A stretch of DNA of 64,000 nucleotides from the NCBI GenBank assembly GCA_037962975.1, contig CM075676.1, positions 30,623,001-30,687,000 on the forward strand, written 5' to 3'. Of this stretch, positions 23,217 to 35,163 are shown one piece after another (within the stretch, counting starts at the first letter, position 1; every line of letters starts with the position of its first letter). A model generated the notes under the pieces. The model did not search any database. It was not told the DNA's origin and saw nothing but the letters and a program-made list of their open reading frames with translations. Both the position numbers and the translations under genes were made by a program. This DNA is from Clitoria ternatea (lineage: Eukaryota; Streptophyta; Magnoliopsida; Fabales; Fabaceae).

Positions 23217-26200
23217 TGTAACATCCCTATGTTTTATATTCATGAGTTTGGATATTTAACAAAGTAAGATTATTATAAGATGAAAAATTAAAATAAAAAG
23301 AAAATTTTGATTTTGGGACCTGACGCGTAGCGTCAGTGGGACGCGTAGCGTCAGGGTAAAATTTGACGAGTAGCGTTAGTGGACGCGTAGCGTCCATATA
23401 AAAATTTAGACTTGACGCGTAGCGTCAGGGGGACGCGTAGCGTCAGTGTCGCTGGCAGAATAAAGACCCAAGATGACAGCCTGCAGAGCAGAAGTTAAAA
23501 ACATAAGTTTTGGGGTTCTTCTTCTTCTCTCTTTTCCCTGCGACAATTAAAGGCCAACAAAATGTTGGAATCTGAAATTCATTGCGGATTAGAGGTAAGA
23601 AACTTAAGATTAACGCATGGGATCTTTCAATTTTGAATTCTATGGAGAATTTCTATCTTTATCCATTTTTGGGGAAAACAAGGGAACTTTGAATTTTAAG
23701 ATTCTAAACCGATTAAAAGTTTCCTTATGGTGTTCAAAAGAAGGATTGAGTGACGAATTTGAATTCCGCTTTATATAGGTTGCGAAAGAGCCGTTGAAAG
23801 ATTAGCGGAAAAAGGGGTTTCTTGGAGAACTTGTGGTTTCAGTTGTGGTAAGCTTCTAAAGCTTTAGAAAGTAATTTCTGAGCATATTCTTGAGTTGGAT
23901 TAAGGTTTGAACGGTTAAAACCTTAAACCTTTTTGTAATTTTATCTTTTAGTGGTTGCGGCGCATTGATCTTGGTAATTGAGTTTAGAGCGTCGACAGTG
24001 AGGTAAGGGGAGTATTATAGTATATATTTGATTACAAATTTGTGATAATTATATTGGAAAATTAAATCTGTGAAAGTATGAGATTTATATATATATATAT
24101 GGGAGAATATATGACTAGCTTAGGTATATGGTCATATATTGTATTTGATAATTATGGAAAATAAAATGGTAATAAATGAAATGTGAATTGTGAATAAGAT
24201 GGGAAATAATGTATAAAGTATGCCTAGAATGTGCATAATGGAGAGTGATGAAATATTGAATTATTGTGATATAGAAGATATAAAGTTATAATTGATTATG
24301 TGAATATTATGAATGTTAAGTATGATTATGATATTTAAAGGTTATGGCTTTTATGCCGATTGATTATGTTAATATTATGAATGTTAAGTATGATTATGAT
24401 ATTTAAAGGTTGTGGCTTTTATGCCGAGAGATATGGCTTTTATGCCGAGATGTGGCTTTTATGCCGAGAGATGTGGCTTTTATGCCGAGATGTGGCTTTT
24501 ATGCCGATATGTGGCTTTTATGCCGGGATATGGCTTTTATGCCGAGAGATGTGGTGTTTATATTGAGATATGGCTTTTATGCCGAGAGATGTGGTGTTTA
24601 TATTGAGATATGGCTTTTATGCCGAGAAATGTGGTGTTTATGTTGAGATGTGGCTTTTATGCTGAGATGTGATTCTTATGTTATGAGTTGACTTGTGTGC
24701 CAAAATCATTTAATGATTATATAATGTATATTCATGATTTAAAATGAATAATGTGTATATGATGAGATATATTGTGATATGCTGTATATGCATGATATGT
24801 GTTGTAAACAGCCATTCGGTATAGATTACCCCTCGCTTTTGGCTCCCGTGGTCCATGTAGAGGCCCAGTTGAGCTACCCAGTGATCCAGGAAGAGATCCA
24901 GTGGTTGAGGTGGGGAGACGGTTTATGATACCGGGCTCGGTGAACCAGGATGTGTTCACGGGATGTCGGTGGACTCCCAGCTGGTGGCTGATTCGTTAGT
25001 ATCCGGATACTAGGTGTCTGATGTATATGAGAGTCAGTTGTGAATTATACTCCTTGACTGATATGCAGATTATTGCATTGATATGATAATGATGTGATTG
25101 AAATAATGAATTGCGAAATGAATTGATTAAGTATGGGTGCTTAAAATTAATTTATCTCAATGTTGCGAGATATTTGTTATGATGTGAACATAATGAATTT
25201 ATGATGATTATGATGGATTATGATATGTTGGGTTCATATGAGAAGAGTTTAGTGGATCAATAACCCAGGCAGGAGAATGAGATTCTCCAGGTGATATCAA
25301 CTCTGATTATGTAGTTGTATCATTCTTGTGATATATACTCACCCTTACTTTATATTCACAGTGGATGAACCCAAGGATGTTGCGGATGCTGCGAAAACCA
25401 GTACAAAAGTGAGCAAGGAGTAATGCCAGAGGAGTTTGGAATGTATATCTTGTATATATTTATATGTGAATTTATTATCTTGTAGACTTGCATAAGTATG
25501 TGTTGTTGTTACTCATTTATGATGACTAATGGCACTGAGCCATTGGTATATATATGTGGATATGTGTGTAAATCTGTGGGAGTGTGAACTTATGCATAGT
25601 ATAATATGTTTGTGGTTTGGGTGATGTGATTAGGTAATGACATTGAGCCATTACATATTATGCATGCGTGATGACCAGGTACTGTTGGATGATTATGGTT
25701 ATGGCATAGAGCTATACTGTAGCAAATCATGCGTTATATGCAGGTTCTGTGGGTGTATGTGTGCTGTAATGGTTGCTTGAGATGATTGAATGTTATATTG
25801 ATGAATCAAATATATTTAGAGATTTGAACTAGTAGTCATCCCTATGACTTTGAGAAACTGGATAGGTGAATTTGAGTTTCAGCAAGTTTCAATACCTTTG
25901 CAAGGTATTAATAGGCTCATGAGAATATTTAAAAGTAGTGTATATTGACCTAGGGTCATTTGAGAATCATTTAGGGTGTTTGGTGCAAGAGTGTTTCACA
26001 TAAAGTGGTTAAGTTGTATTTCTTGCATAATTTGAGCATATGTTAGAATTTTGGCGAACGAACATTGCCAATAGTTTCAGAATGGGGAAAATATATGGGC
26101 CATAAACTTTCGTGGCAATTGGACTTGATATGGGTTAACTAGATAAGTGAGTAGTTGGACAAAAGGCCTAAAATGTATGACAGCATCAGGTGCTGTCACT

Positions 26201-26495
26201 GATAAGCCCACGCGTAGCGTCAGCCTGGCGCTCAGCGCCAGGGCTGCGAATGAACACTCACGCCTAGCGTGGGGCTGGTGCGTAGCGTCAGACCCCTGTT
26301 TTAGGTTTTGAGTTTTCTTCAATTTAAATGATTTTGAGGATTATAGATTGTTTATTTAAATTATAATTTGGGTAATTTTTATAAGATACATTTTTTTTTG
26401 ATGATGTAATTTAATTATTAGAAACGTGAAAAAATTTATTGTGAAAATCAATAAATTGGATGAAAAATAAATATTATTTAAGGAAGGATGTCACA
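23217..26495 (+). repeat. 3' LTR of the Tekay element
   Basis: It matches 15675-18932 at about 99.6% by eye. It has one extra 18-base ACGCgtaGCGT unit near 23335, one extra TA in the TA run near 24090, and one extra T near 26390. The tandem array is at about 24348-24670. After it comes the second cctcc duplication (26496-26500). Confidence 0.93.
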
Positions 26496-26500
26496 CCTCC

Positions 26501-27860
26501 TGGGTTTGGATTTTATCTGGAATGAATACTTATGTAATTCCCTGCTGCTTTGTTTAATCGCTCTTCCTGATTGTATTAGTTGTTTAGCATATGTCTGATG
26601 TTTTTACTTATGTGGGTGAAATAGAAAACAAATCCTCTGAAATACATAAATTGAAGTCTCTAAAGACTGGTGGAAAATCTGTTACGATGGAAAATGATGT
26701 CCAGGCGAAGAGGAACTCCTCAAGGTTCCTTTCTGAGTCCATCATCCTGACTTTCGCAGTGGATGGTGAGATTCCACTAACTGCTGGCGGATCAACAAAT
26801 CCTACCCCAGCTGAAGAATAACCAAAGGCCAGGGAGAAAAGGAGGAAGATAAAGAACGACGCTGCAGGAATAAATATCTTCTCTTCTCCTCCTCAGATAA
26901 AGCAAAAACCTCTGGGAGGTTCGGAAATGGCGGGCGCTTCCAAAGGAAAGACTGTGGAGATGTCGGGCGTAACTGAGGTCGCCACCGGACTCCATCGAGG
27001 AATACTTTCTGGAGTCTTCCAGCCTCCGACTTCCAACACTGCTCCCACAGCCTCCTTCCTGACTCCTTATCTCTCCTACCAGGGTCCCACACTGGCCTCG
27101 CTTCCCGATCCGATGTACAAGCTCAGGCTCACCCTCGAGCCAAAGGAAATTAAAGATGCTTGTGAGGCCGGAAGGTGGCAAATTACTGAACTCTCTGGAC
27201 TTCTTCAATCACTGAGTCTGCTAGCCGATGACACTATCAAAGTGGATAGGCTGAGCAGTAAGGTGGAACAATCGAACCTTGTTGTTGAACAGGACAAAGC
27301 CACTCTGAAGCTATCTGAAGATCACCTCTTGAAGTCGAGAGAATATGGGGAACGCATGCATGCGGAGATCCTGGCTCAGAAAGCTGCAGTAAAGGACCTG
27401 GAGGGTAAACTAGCTGAGCAGAAGAAGAATGCCTTCGACCTTGGTGCAAGCCTTTGCACCGAAAAGGAGAAGACGACCAAACTAGAAGAGGAACTGAAGG
27501 CCAAAACCTACAGTCACTCGAAGCAAGCCAAAGATTGGGCTCAGAGGGAAAAAAAGCTACTCATGGAGATTGAAAGTTTAAAACTATCAAAGATTGGTGG
27601 AGTTGGCCGCTGCAGTTTCCAGAGCTGATGAGGCAGTTGAAATTTGTGTTCAAGTCGCTGAGGATTCCTTTAGGCTAGTTGTGCACCAAATAAATTATCG
27701 CAATCCCGGAGTGGAACTCAATCTAAATGGTATTAATCCGTTCTACGAGTTTCATGGGTGAAAGCTCGTCGTAGTTATTGGTGAACGTCATGAAGATCTA
27801 CCCAACACTGTATATGAATTGCCTCATCTTCCCAAAGATCAATCTATGGGGCCTTCTTAG
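26501..27860 (+). pseudogene. Antisense ORF of the Tat element, 3' half
   Basis: After the Tekay insertion the plus strand again codes for aORF-like protein. One frame holds MSDVFTYVGEIENKS from 26591, a TAA at 26819-26821, then the same frame from 26927 with a heptad-rich coiled coil (about residues 70-220 of that part). A one-base shift near 27590 leads into AAVSRADEAVEICVQ and KLVVIGERHEDLPN, ending at a TAG at 27858-27860. The layout of gypsy-type domain, linker and C-terminal coiled coil is that of other plant aORF proteins, whose function is unknown. An intron may have joined the two halves. Confidence 0.65.
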
Positions 27861-28369
27861 TTTCGATCACTCATGAGTCCGGAGGTGAAGGGACAAGCAA
27901 TGGCAAGGCAGGAGGAGAAGTCGCTTAGGAGGAGAAAGACGAAGTCGGAGCTGGGTAGGAGAGCAAAGGAGAAGAGACCGGTCGGAAGAAAGATCAGCCC
28001 TCAGCCCCTTAAATTTTTACCTTTCATTTGTGTTGCTGTGTGTCGGGATCAGCTCTGATTTTAATTAAATACTACATTGCTTATACAAACTTTACCTTGA
28101 ATGAATGGAATTTTGATTTCAAATATTGCCTCTAATAAATATCGCATCACTCTTAAGTCTTTTCGATGAGCTTGTTGAAATTTTTACCTTTGTAAAATAT
28201 GTTAAGTCGTTCTGGGTAGATAGCTTAAGATCAAGTTGTAATAGGTATCACAGAACAGATCAATTAGATCAGATTCAAAGTTAACAAAATATAGAATGGA
28301 GAGTTATATGTATGAACATTGTCCCCGAGTAAGTGTGTTAGGAGAAGAGAGTCCGTAGTAGGATGTTAC
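27861..28369. other. Tat 3' UTR, unassigned part
   Basis: A short open frame at 27873-28058 is rich in Arg, Lys and Glu and has no recognisable domain. No other gene is seen. It lies between the end of the aORF and the repeated part of the 3' UTR. Confidence 0.4.
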
Positions 28370-28439
28370 CTTTTACTTTTTAAAGACGAGGGGAGTTATC
28401 CGTTTTTTATAAAATTCGCTGAAACATACTTCTACATTA

Positions 28440-29010
28440 GCTTTGTAGTGGCCCTGTCGTAGAATGAACTCAATCATAAGAGCCACGATTGGGCCTTCGT
28501 CCTGCGCGTAGAATACCTCAATCATAAGGGTGATGATTGGGTCTTCCATCACAAGGATGATGATGGGAATTGTCCTCTCCAGGAGATACATCATCAATTC
28601 ATAGAATAGGTGATTGAGATCATCCGTCCTGGGGAAATTACCTCAATCATAAGGATGATGATTGAGTCTTCACCGACGTTTGGCTAAACCTACTAGTCGT
28701 ACTCGGAGTTCGATTTAATCCTACAATCCAAGCCTTCGAGAGGGGTTTGGTACAACCTTGAAAAAGGTCTGATCCTACAACCCATTTCCTGAGGTTCGGT
28801 TCAATCCTACAACTCAAGTCTTCAACAGTGTTCGGCCAAACCTACTAACCATACTCGGGGTTGGGTTTAATCCTACAATCTGAGCCTTCGAGAAGGTTTA
28901 GTATAGCCTTGAAAAAGGTCTGATCCTATAACCCATTATTCTACTCGAGGAGTTACATCGTCAATCACAGAATAGGTGATTAGGATCATCCGTCCTGAGG
29001 GTCTTCATAT
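28440..29010 (-). repeat. Repeated, hairpin-rich Tat 3' UTR
   Basis: Two repeat types alternate. One is ctcaatcataaggatgatgattg and variants at about 28468, 28512 and 28643, each an inverted repeat with arms CAATCAT/ATGATTG or a variant CCATCA/TGATGG near 28547. The other is a longer unit with tactcggagtt, aatcctacaatc and ccttgaaaaaggtctgatcc, seen at about 28692-28780 and 28852-28940. Hypervariable tandem repeats in the 3' UTR are known for Tat/Ogre elements. Confidence 0.75.
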
Positions 29011-29229
29011 ACACCGACGTAAAACTATAAATCATGACATAGAAAGAGAGAGTAAAGACATCATGTTCATGAAGTGCATTCTTATTAAATTGAATAAGGA
29101 TTACAAAGAGAGCGTAGCTGGGGTCATGCCTCGTTAAAACCTTCTTGAGAAAAACCCATTGGGAAAAAGCTCAAGTAAGGAAAAAGAGTACATGCCGTCT
29201 TACCAACTAGCTATAATAAATTCATAAAT

Positions 29230-30606
29230 TTTAAGTGTTCCACTTGTTGCGGATCAGTGTGCCATTGAGTTCTTCTAAACGGTATGATCCTTTACTAGTT
29301 ACCTCGGACACTCTGTAAGGGCCTTCCCACGTTGGTGCTAACTTTCCTTGGTGAGCGAACTTATTTCCCACACTTGCCTTCCTTAAAACGAGCTCTCATA
29401 TGTTGAATGCTCTGTGTTGAATGCACTTGTTGTATCAGAGGGCGGCCTTCGCTTTAATCACCTGATCCCTGAAGAAAGCTTCTTCTCTTAGCTCCTAAAG
29501 AACATCCAACTCCGACGCCAGATTAGCTTCATTATTCTCCCCAGAAAAATATTTTACCCTCACTGATCTGGTCTGGAGCTTCACTGGAATCATCGCCTCG
29601 ACTCCGTAAGTAAGAGATATAGAGACTCATTAGTGGAAGAGTGGGGTGTAGTGTGGTATGCCCACAAAACGTGGCATAGTTGATCAGTTTATCCACCTTT
29701 TGCTTCACCAAGACGCTTCTTAAGTCCCTTTAACACTTCTCTATGGGCTACCTTCGCTTGGCCATTCATCTGAGGGTGTTCAACAGATGAGAAGATTTAG
29801 ACTATCCCTAGTTCTTCAAGCAACTCTATGAACTTTTTGTCAGTAAACTGGGTGTCGCTATCTGTGACAATCCGTCCTGGCACTCCGAATCATGCTATGA
29901 TATTCTCATGCACGAAACATCGAGTTTGGGCTGATGTGATGGGCACTACAGACTCTGCTTTGATCCACTTGGTAAAATAATCCACCCCAACTATAAGATA
30001 CTTGATACCTCCAGGCGCTGTTAGGAATGGACCCAGGATATCGAGGCCCCATTGATGAAAAGGCCAAGGCACGACAGACGTAGAAAGCTCCTGAGCAGGT
30101 GTGTGATGAAGATTAGAGAATCTTTGACACGAATCACACCTCTTTACAAATTTGATGGAGTCTTTCTTCATTGTGGGCCACCAGAAGCCCACCCAGAGAA
30201 CCTTTCTCATCAAGCTTCTACCTCCAGTGTGGTGCCCATATTGTCCTTCATGCACTTCTTCCAGAACGCCTCGTACCTCATTCTCGTTCAGACACCTGAG
30301 GTATGGCACAGAAAACCCCCTCTGTATGAGTATGCCATCTACCATCGTAAAATAAGGTAACTCCCTTTTCAGCTTCTTTCTCTCCAGGTCATCAGTGGGC
30401 AGTTGTCCATCCACGAAGTATCGTATATAAGGAACCACCCACAAGTTCTCATCAAAGGCTCGATACGATATTGTATTCAACAACAGGGCCAAAGGGATAC
30501 TGCATGATGACAAAGTGCTTTGGACCACGGTGGTTGTACTTCCAGGTTGCTTCATGCTAGCTCCTCGAGAGGATGTCCGCCCTAGTGTTTTCTTCCCTAA
30601 GCACAT
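29230..30606 (-). pseudogene. Tat integrase, broken
   Basis: The minus-strand frame from 30606 to 29890 holds the zinc-binding part (GQYGHHTGGRSL, RCDSCQRFS) and the first catalytic Asp in WGLDILGPF, then VDYFTKWIKAESV. A stop follows ENIIA. The same strand then encodes FGVPGRIVTD with the second Asp, and further remnants down to about 29230. The linker DGQLPTDDLERKKL precedes it. The enzyme would insert the DNA copy. Stops and shifts make it inactive. Confidence 0.85.
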
Positions 30607-30639
30607 GCTTAAACTCCAACACAGAGAATCTTCCCTTCA

Positions 30640-31253
30640 ACTTATTCACACAATTCAAGTATAGTTAAAGCTGAGATCACGGACTTGATACTCGCCCTGA
30701 ATCTACGATATCACCAACTATGAGTCACTACAGAGGGTTACTTCTGTTGCTCCGATGTCGATCACAGCTCGGAGTTCGACAAGACATGCTTCATATTCGG
30801 CTTGGTTGTTGGAGGTTTTAAAATTGAATCAAAGAGAGATCTCTAAATGCACATCATCATCATTCTCCACGATAACGCCAGCTCTACATCCTTTACTATT
30901 CGATGACCCATCTACATAGACAGTCCAGTGAGCGCGAGGTGTGGCAGGGTCTGCCCCTGTCAACTCCACAATAAAGTTAGCTAGAACTTGGGCCTTAATA
31001 GCTCCTCATGGCTCGTAAGAAACCTCAAACTCCAAAAGTTTGATTGACCACTTAATCATCCTGCCCACGAGGTCCGGGTTGCTCAGTACCGACCGGAGTG
31101 GCAAATTCGTTCTTACCAAAATTAGGTGTGCATGGAAGCACGACCTTAACCGTCGTGAAGCCCAAACAACTGCAAGGGCGGCCTTTTCAATCTTCTGGTA
31201 TCGACCCTCTGCTCCTTGTAATGTCTTGCTGGTGAAATATACTGGCCTCTGCC
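30640..31253 (-). pseudogene. Tat RNase H, 3' part with second RNase H
   Basis: The minus strand from 31253 reads QRPVYFTSKTLQGAEGRYQ, then a region ending LEFEVSYEP, followed by HWTVYVDGSSNSKGCRAG and SNNQAEYEACLVEL. The last two are from the extra (archaeal-like) RNase H typical of Tat elements. The domain starts across the solo LTR insertion at 32721. In-frame stops occur. Confidence 0.8.
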
Positions 31254-32720
31254 TGTTAGTCCTTAAATTTACAATAAATTCCTTAATAAAAATTGTGTGA
31301 AAATAATAAAAATTTGTTTAATTTGTTAGAAATTTAGGTATTAAATTCAATAAATGGATGTTGTTGGAAATAATCTGCCCTTGATCAATTTTCTCTAGTT
31401 TTGCAGTGAAAAAGTAAAGAATTTAAAGAGAAAAATTGAAGAACTAAAGAGATGACGCGTAGCATCACCCCACGCGTAGCGTGGTAGCGTCACGCCCACG
31501 CGTAGCGTTAGGAGCTATGTGGACTCCACTTCCAGTTGGTCAAGCACTCAGCTAGTGACCCATCCATTCCTCATAAATAGACACACCAAAAGAGGAGACA
31601 GGGCCAAATGGCAGGGCATGATTCATTAAATAATTCCATCATGGCCACTTTGAGCTGTTTAATAGAGGCTGACTTAGGAACCTAACGCGTAGCGTCAGGA
31701 CCCTTCCTCAGCCCTATAAATAGGGCCATTCTCCACACATCCAAAACATAATATTCTTTATTCAGAGCCTCTTTCCTCTCTTATACACTCGTGTTTAAGT
31801 GTTTCTTTTGTGAGTTGTAGTTCTAGAATAGTTTTCTAGATGCTTGAGAAGTGCTGTGTAGTATTGTGATCGTTGTATCATGAAGTTTCCATCGTCTTTG
31901 TAATGTTAACATCTGTAAGTGTTGTTTTTACTTTCACCATGTGTAACTAATCTATTTATGTTGGAATTGGTGAACTAGTCTATTAAGTATGATGTTGTGA
32001 ATTCGACCTTTGCATGTTTATGATTCAAGTACATGTTAGTATTTCAACCTTTTATTAGTATGAATGTCAAACGGGAGAATGATTTTCATGTGTATTGAAA
32101 CTTGTTTTATTAGTGTGAATGTCAAATGGGAGAATGATTATTCATGCCGTATTAAAATTTGTTTTAATGAAAGTAAAAGTTGAAATACCCTTAATATGCC
32201 AATTACTAGGGATAGAATTGTTGATTATTGTTACCATAAGGCCAGGATTTAATACAAGTTTTTACTGAGAAAGCTCATGAGAGATCAGACTTTACAGTGA
32301 ATACTTAGAATTTATATCACGAGGGATCGGTTATAATGATTTTAAGCTGCAATGACATGAACTTGATGATTAAATATGCATGTCTTGAGTTCCTTCATTG
32401 TTATTCTAGATTAGGGATCCAAATTCCAACATAATTTTTCTATCTGTGTTTTTATCTCAAGTATCTTAGCTATTCTAAATTGTAACTCAACTTTTTAGGT
32501 AGATTTTATTTTCTTTTTACCACATGAACAACTCAAGTATAAAATCTTGTGAATATTGTATAAATTGTATATAAATCATTCTTTTGTATATAAATTTTGA
32601 TATATTTACCATAGTGACTAGAGAGTTACTGTAACTACTGAACTTTCAATCCCAGTAGAACGATATCTAAATTTTGAAAACTATAAACGATTGGTTCACT
32701 TGCCAATTAATAACCCAACA
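31254..32720 (+). mobile_element. Solo LTR inside the Tat RNase H
   Basis: The 1467-bp segment starts TGTTAGTCC and ends CCCAACA (ends TGTT/AACA) and cuts the RNase H reading frame between VKETLEG and QRPVYF. Flanks ctgcc and gtacc agree at three of five bases, so the duplication is decayed or doubtful. A TATA box, cctataaatagg, lies near 31711-31722, which sets plus orientation. It carries ACGCgtaGCGT inverted repeats at about 31453-31515 and 31681-31699. A repeated block, agtatgaatgtcaaa(c/t)gggagaatgat, is at 32057 and 32112. Confidence 0.7.
31453..31515 (+). repeat. ACGCgtaGCGT inverted repeats in the solo LTR
   Basis: Copies are ATGACGCgtaGCATCA, CCACGCgtaGCGTGG (perfect, 31469-31484) and CACGCgtaGCGTTAGG. 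A further copy, CCTAACGCgtaGCGTCAGG, is at 31681-31699. The core equals that of the Tekay LTR, although the rest of the LTR sequence is unrelated. Confidence 0.85.
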
Positions 32721-33700
32721 GTACCACAGGTTTAACACTGCCCCTCTAGGGTTTCCTTGACCATTGCTACTCCCAAAGCTTCATCAAGAATAGCCAAATA
32801 CAAGATAAGGGTCTCAACAGGGTCTGGCTTTACTAAGATTGGAGGACTCGACAACACCCCTTTGAGCTCCTAGAATGCCTGTTCTTGCTCTTGTCCCCAC
32901 TCGAACTTCTTGGATTTCTTCAGTATTTTGTACAGGGGAAGGGATCTATACGCCATCTTAGACATGAATCGAACCAATGCTGCCACTTTTCCATTCAGAG
33001 ATTATACCTCTCTCAAGTTCTTCGAACTTTACATGTCTAGTATCGCCTGGCACTTCCCCAGATTTGCCTCAATGCCATGCTGAGTTAACATGAAACCCAG
33101 AAACTTCCCAGTTGGGACAGCGAAAGTACACTTCAGCAGGTTTAGCCTTATGTTATACTGCCTCAAGCATGTAAATACCTGGCATTAATCTTCAATATGA
33201 TCACCTCCAGTCGGGGTCTTGGCTATGATGTTGTCAATGTACACCTCCACCGGCTTGGTGTGCATGCCTTTAAACACCTTGTTAATCATGCGCTGGTAGG
33301 TGGCCCTAGCGTTCTTCAAACTGAAAGGCATGATTGTGTAGCAAAAAACACCGCGGTCATTGACGAAGGTTGTCTTCTCCTGATCCTCCTCCCACATCGA
33401 AATATGATTGTACCCTGAATATGCATCCATGAAACTTAGGTACTGATAACTAGAGGAATCATCCACCATGCGATCAATATTTGGGAGAGGATATAGGTCC
33501 TTTGGGCAACAACGGTTGAGGTCGACATAATCAGTACACATCCTCCACTTGCCGTTAGCCTTCTGAACTATTACTACATTAGATAGCCATGAAGAATAGC
33601 GGATTTCCCTGATAAATTTGACCTTTAGAAACTCTTATGTCTGTTCACAAGTTGCCTTCTACTTCTTCGGCCCCAATCTTTTCTTCTTCTGGGTGATCGG
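32721..33700 (-). pseudogene. Tat reverse transcriptase and start of RNase H
   Basis: The clear frame is 33541-33185, with CTDYVDLNRCCPKDLYPLPNID, FMDAYSGYNHI and CYTIMPFSLKNARATYQ. The catalytic box is YIDN at 33242-33231, where the family has two Asp, so the second Asp is changed to Asn. Minus-strand remnants of the thumb and connection follow to 32721. The enzyme copies the element RNA. The altered box and several stops indicate it is dead. Confidence 0.85.
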
Positions 33701-33796
33701 CCTAGTCTCTGGATAGACGAATAGCTTGTGATAGTAGAAATTTGGATCCATCCCAGGCATGTCTGCAACACTACATGTAAAAAGGTCTTTGAATTC

Positions 33797-34520
33797 CTAG
33801 AGGAGTGCGAGCAGACGCTGCTCCATTATTGACTCCAGCTTATCATTGATGTGAGTGACCTTTTTTGGGGAATCTCCTAAGACGACATCCCCAGAACCTC
33901 CATCTGACGTGGGCTTTGAGGAGTTGAGCAGATCGATCTTTAACTCTACTCTGGGATCAAGGTCAATCAAACTAACAGACCCAGCCGTCGTTCCTCCGTC
34001 GTTTAACTTCCTCTTCTTATTGAAAGCCTCCAGCTTCACCATATTTAGACTTAGGTTGTAGTAGTACCTGGCCATCTCTTGATCATCTTAAAGGGAAGAT
34101 ACGTCGTTGTCCTTATCGATGAACTTGATAAGGAGATGTGGAGTAGATACAATTGCTTCTATGGCGTTTAACGTAGTACGACCTATTATGCCATTGTAGG
34201 GCGACTCCACATCGATCACCAAGATCTTGGATTTAACCGTTCTTGCTCCAGCCTCACCCTCAAAGGAAATAAGGGTATCGAGATAACCCTTAGTGGGTTA
34301 CTTTGCTCTGTTAAAGGCCGTGAGTTCCTGTGTGTAAGGCTGTAAATCTAAATCATTAAAACCTATTTTTTTAAAGCAATTGTAAAAATAACGTCACAAG
34401 AACTTCCCTAGTCAACGAGGATTCTCTTTACGCCCTTGTTGGCTATCACAACGATAATAACCACTGCGTCATCACCTCCTGGGATGGTTGGGCTAAAATC
34501 ATTGTCTGTAAATGACACCA
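33797..34520 (-). pseudogene. Tat protease and linker
   Basis: The minus strand near 34430 encodes KRILVD, a stop, then GSSCDVIF. Relatives have Gln at the stop, giving the Asp-Gln-Gly-Ser-Ser active site, so one CAG to TAG change broke it. Next come LISFEGEAGART, DVESPYNGIIGRTTLNAIE and STPHLLIKF. A linker with KKRKLNDGG runs to 33797. This is the aspartic protease that would cut the polyprotein. Confidence 0.7.
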
Positions 34521-35163
34521 CCGGTACCACCACCCCGTCTCTGAAAGGATGATATCCCTAGGCTTCCCTTGTACTGATAGAATCATTCAGTGATGATTCT
34601 TACGAGCTGTGATCGAGGCTCCACCCCCAGCAAACCCTCTAGCGATCATATCAATCACCTCACACCGGCCTTGCCTCTGCTGCTGCGGTATACCGTCTTG
34701 CTGAGCGCCCTCACTGATAACAACTCCCTTCTATTTCTCAGTGGTTGAAAACCTCCTGACCGGATTACAATCGTTATCACCCTCATTGTCGTGATCTCTT
34801 TCTCTTTTCTCAATCCAGTCTGGTTCATCTAAGGATTTCTCCTTGAATAGGTATTGCTTTAACTTTCCCTCCCTGATGAGGGTCTCCACAGTGTTCTTCA
34901 ACGTCTTACATTTATCCGTGATGTGGCCTACCTGCTCGTGAAAACTACAATACTTTCATGGATTACCAGGCTATTTCATTGGAGCAGGCTTCCTTATCTC
35001 ATACACGCTGAGTGTGGGCCATCCGACCTTCCTCAAAATCTGGGAATGTCTAGAGTTCAGTGGGGCATAGTTGGTGAAAGAGGCTACACGCCTGTCCTGT
35101 TGTTGAGGTCGAAGGCTTCTAAAATCATCTCTTTGAACATGCCTCTCTAGTCTCACCCTCTCT

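Larger units (their letters stand above)
15675..26495 (+). mobile_element. Complete but defective Tekay-type Ty3 chromovirus
   Basis: It is 10,821 bases long with LTRs of 3258 and 3279 bp, an initiator-Met primer site, a polypurine tract and a 5-bp duplication (cctcc). Module order is gag, protease remnant, reverse transcriptase, RNase H, integrase, chromodomain, which is Ty3/gypsy order. The long LTRs and the C-terminal segment IPLVKVLWQNF with WELESEM are typical of the Tekay/Del lineage. By eye the LTRs differ at about 14 bases plus three indels (about 0.4%). It sits in the antisense ORF of the Tat element. The coding region has several frameshifts and stops and no protease active site. 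Confidence 0.93.

Noticed and set aside
31254..32720. Idea that this segment is a complete element or a host gene
   Set aside because: It has LTR-like ends and a TATA box but no coding region or primer site. A solo LTR explains it better, although the flanking duplication is imperfect.
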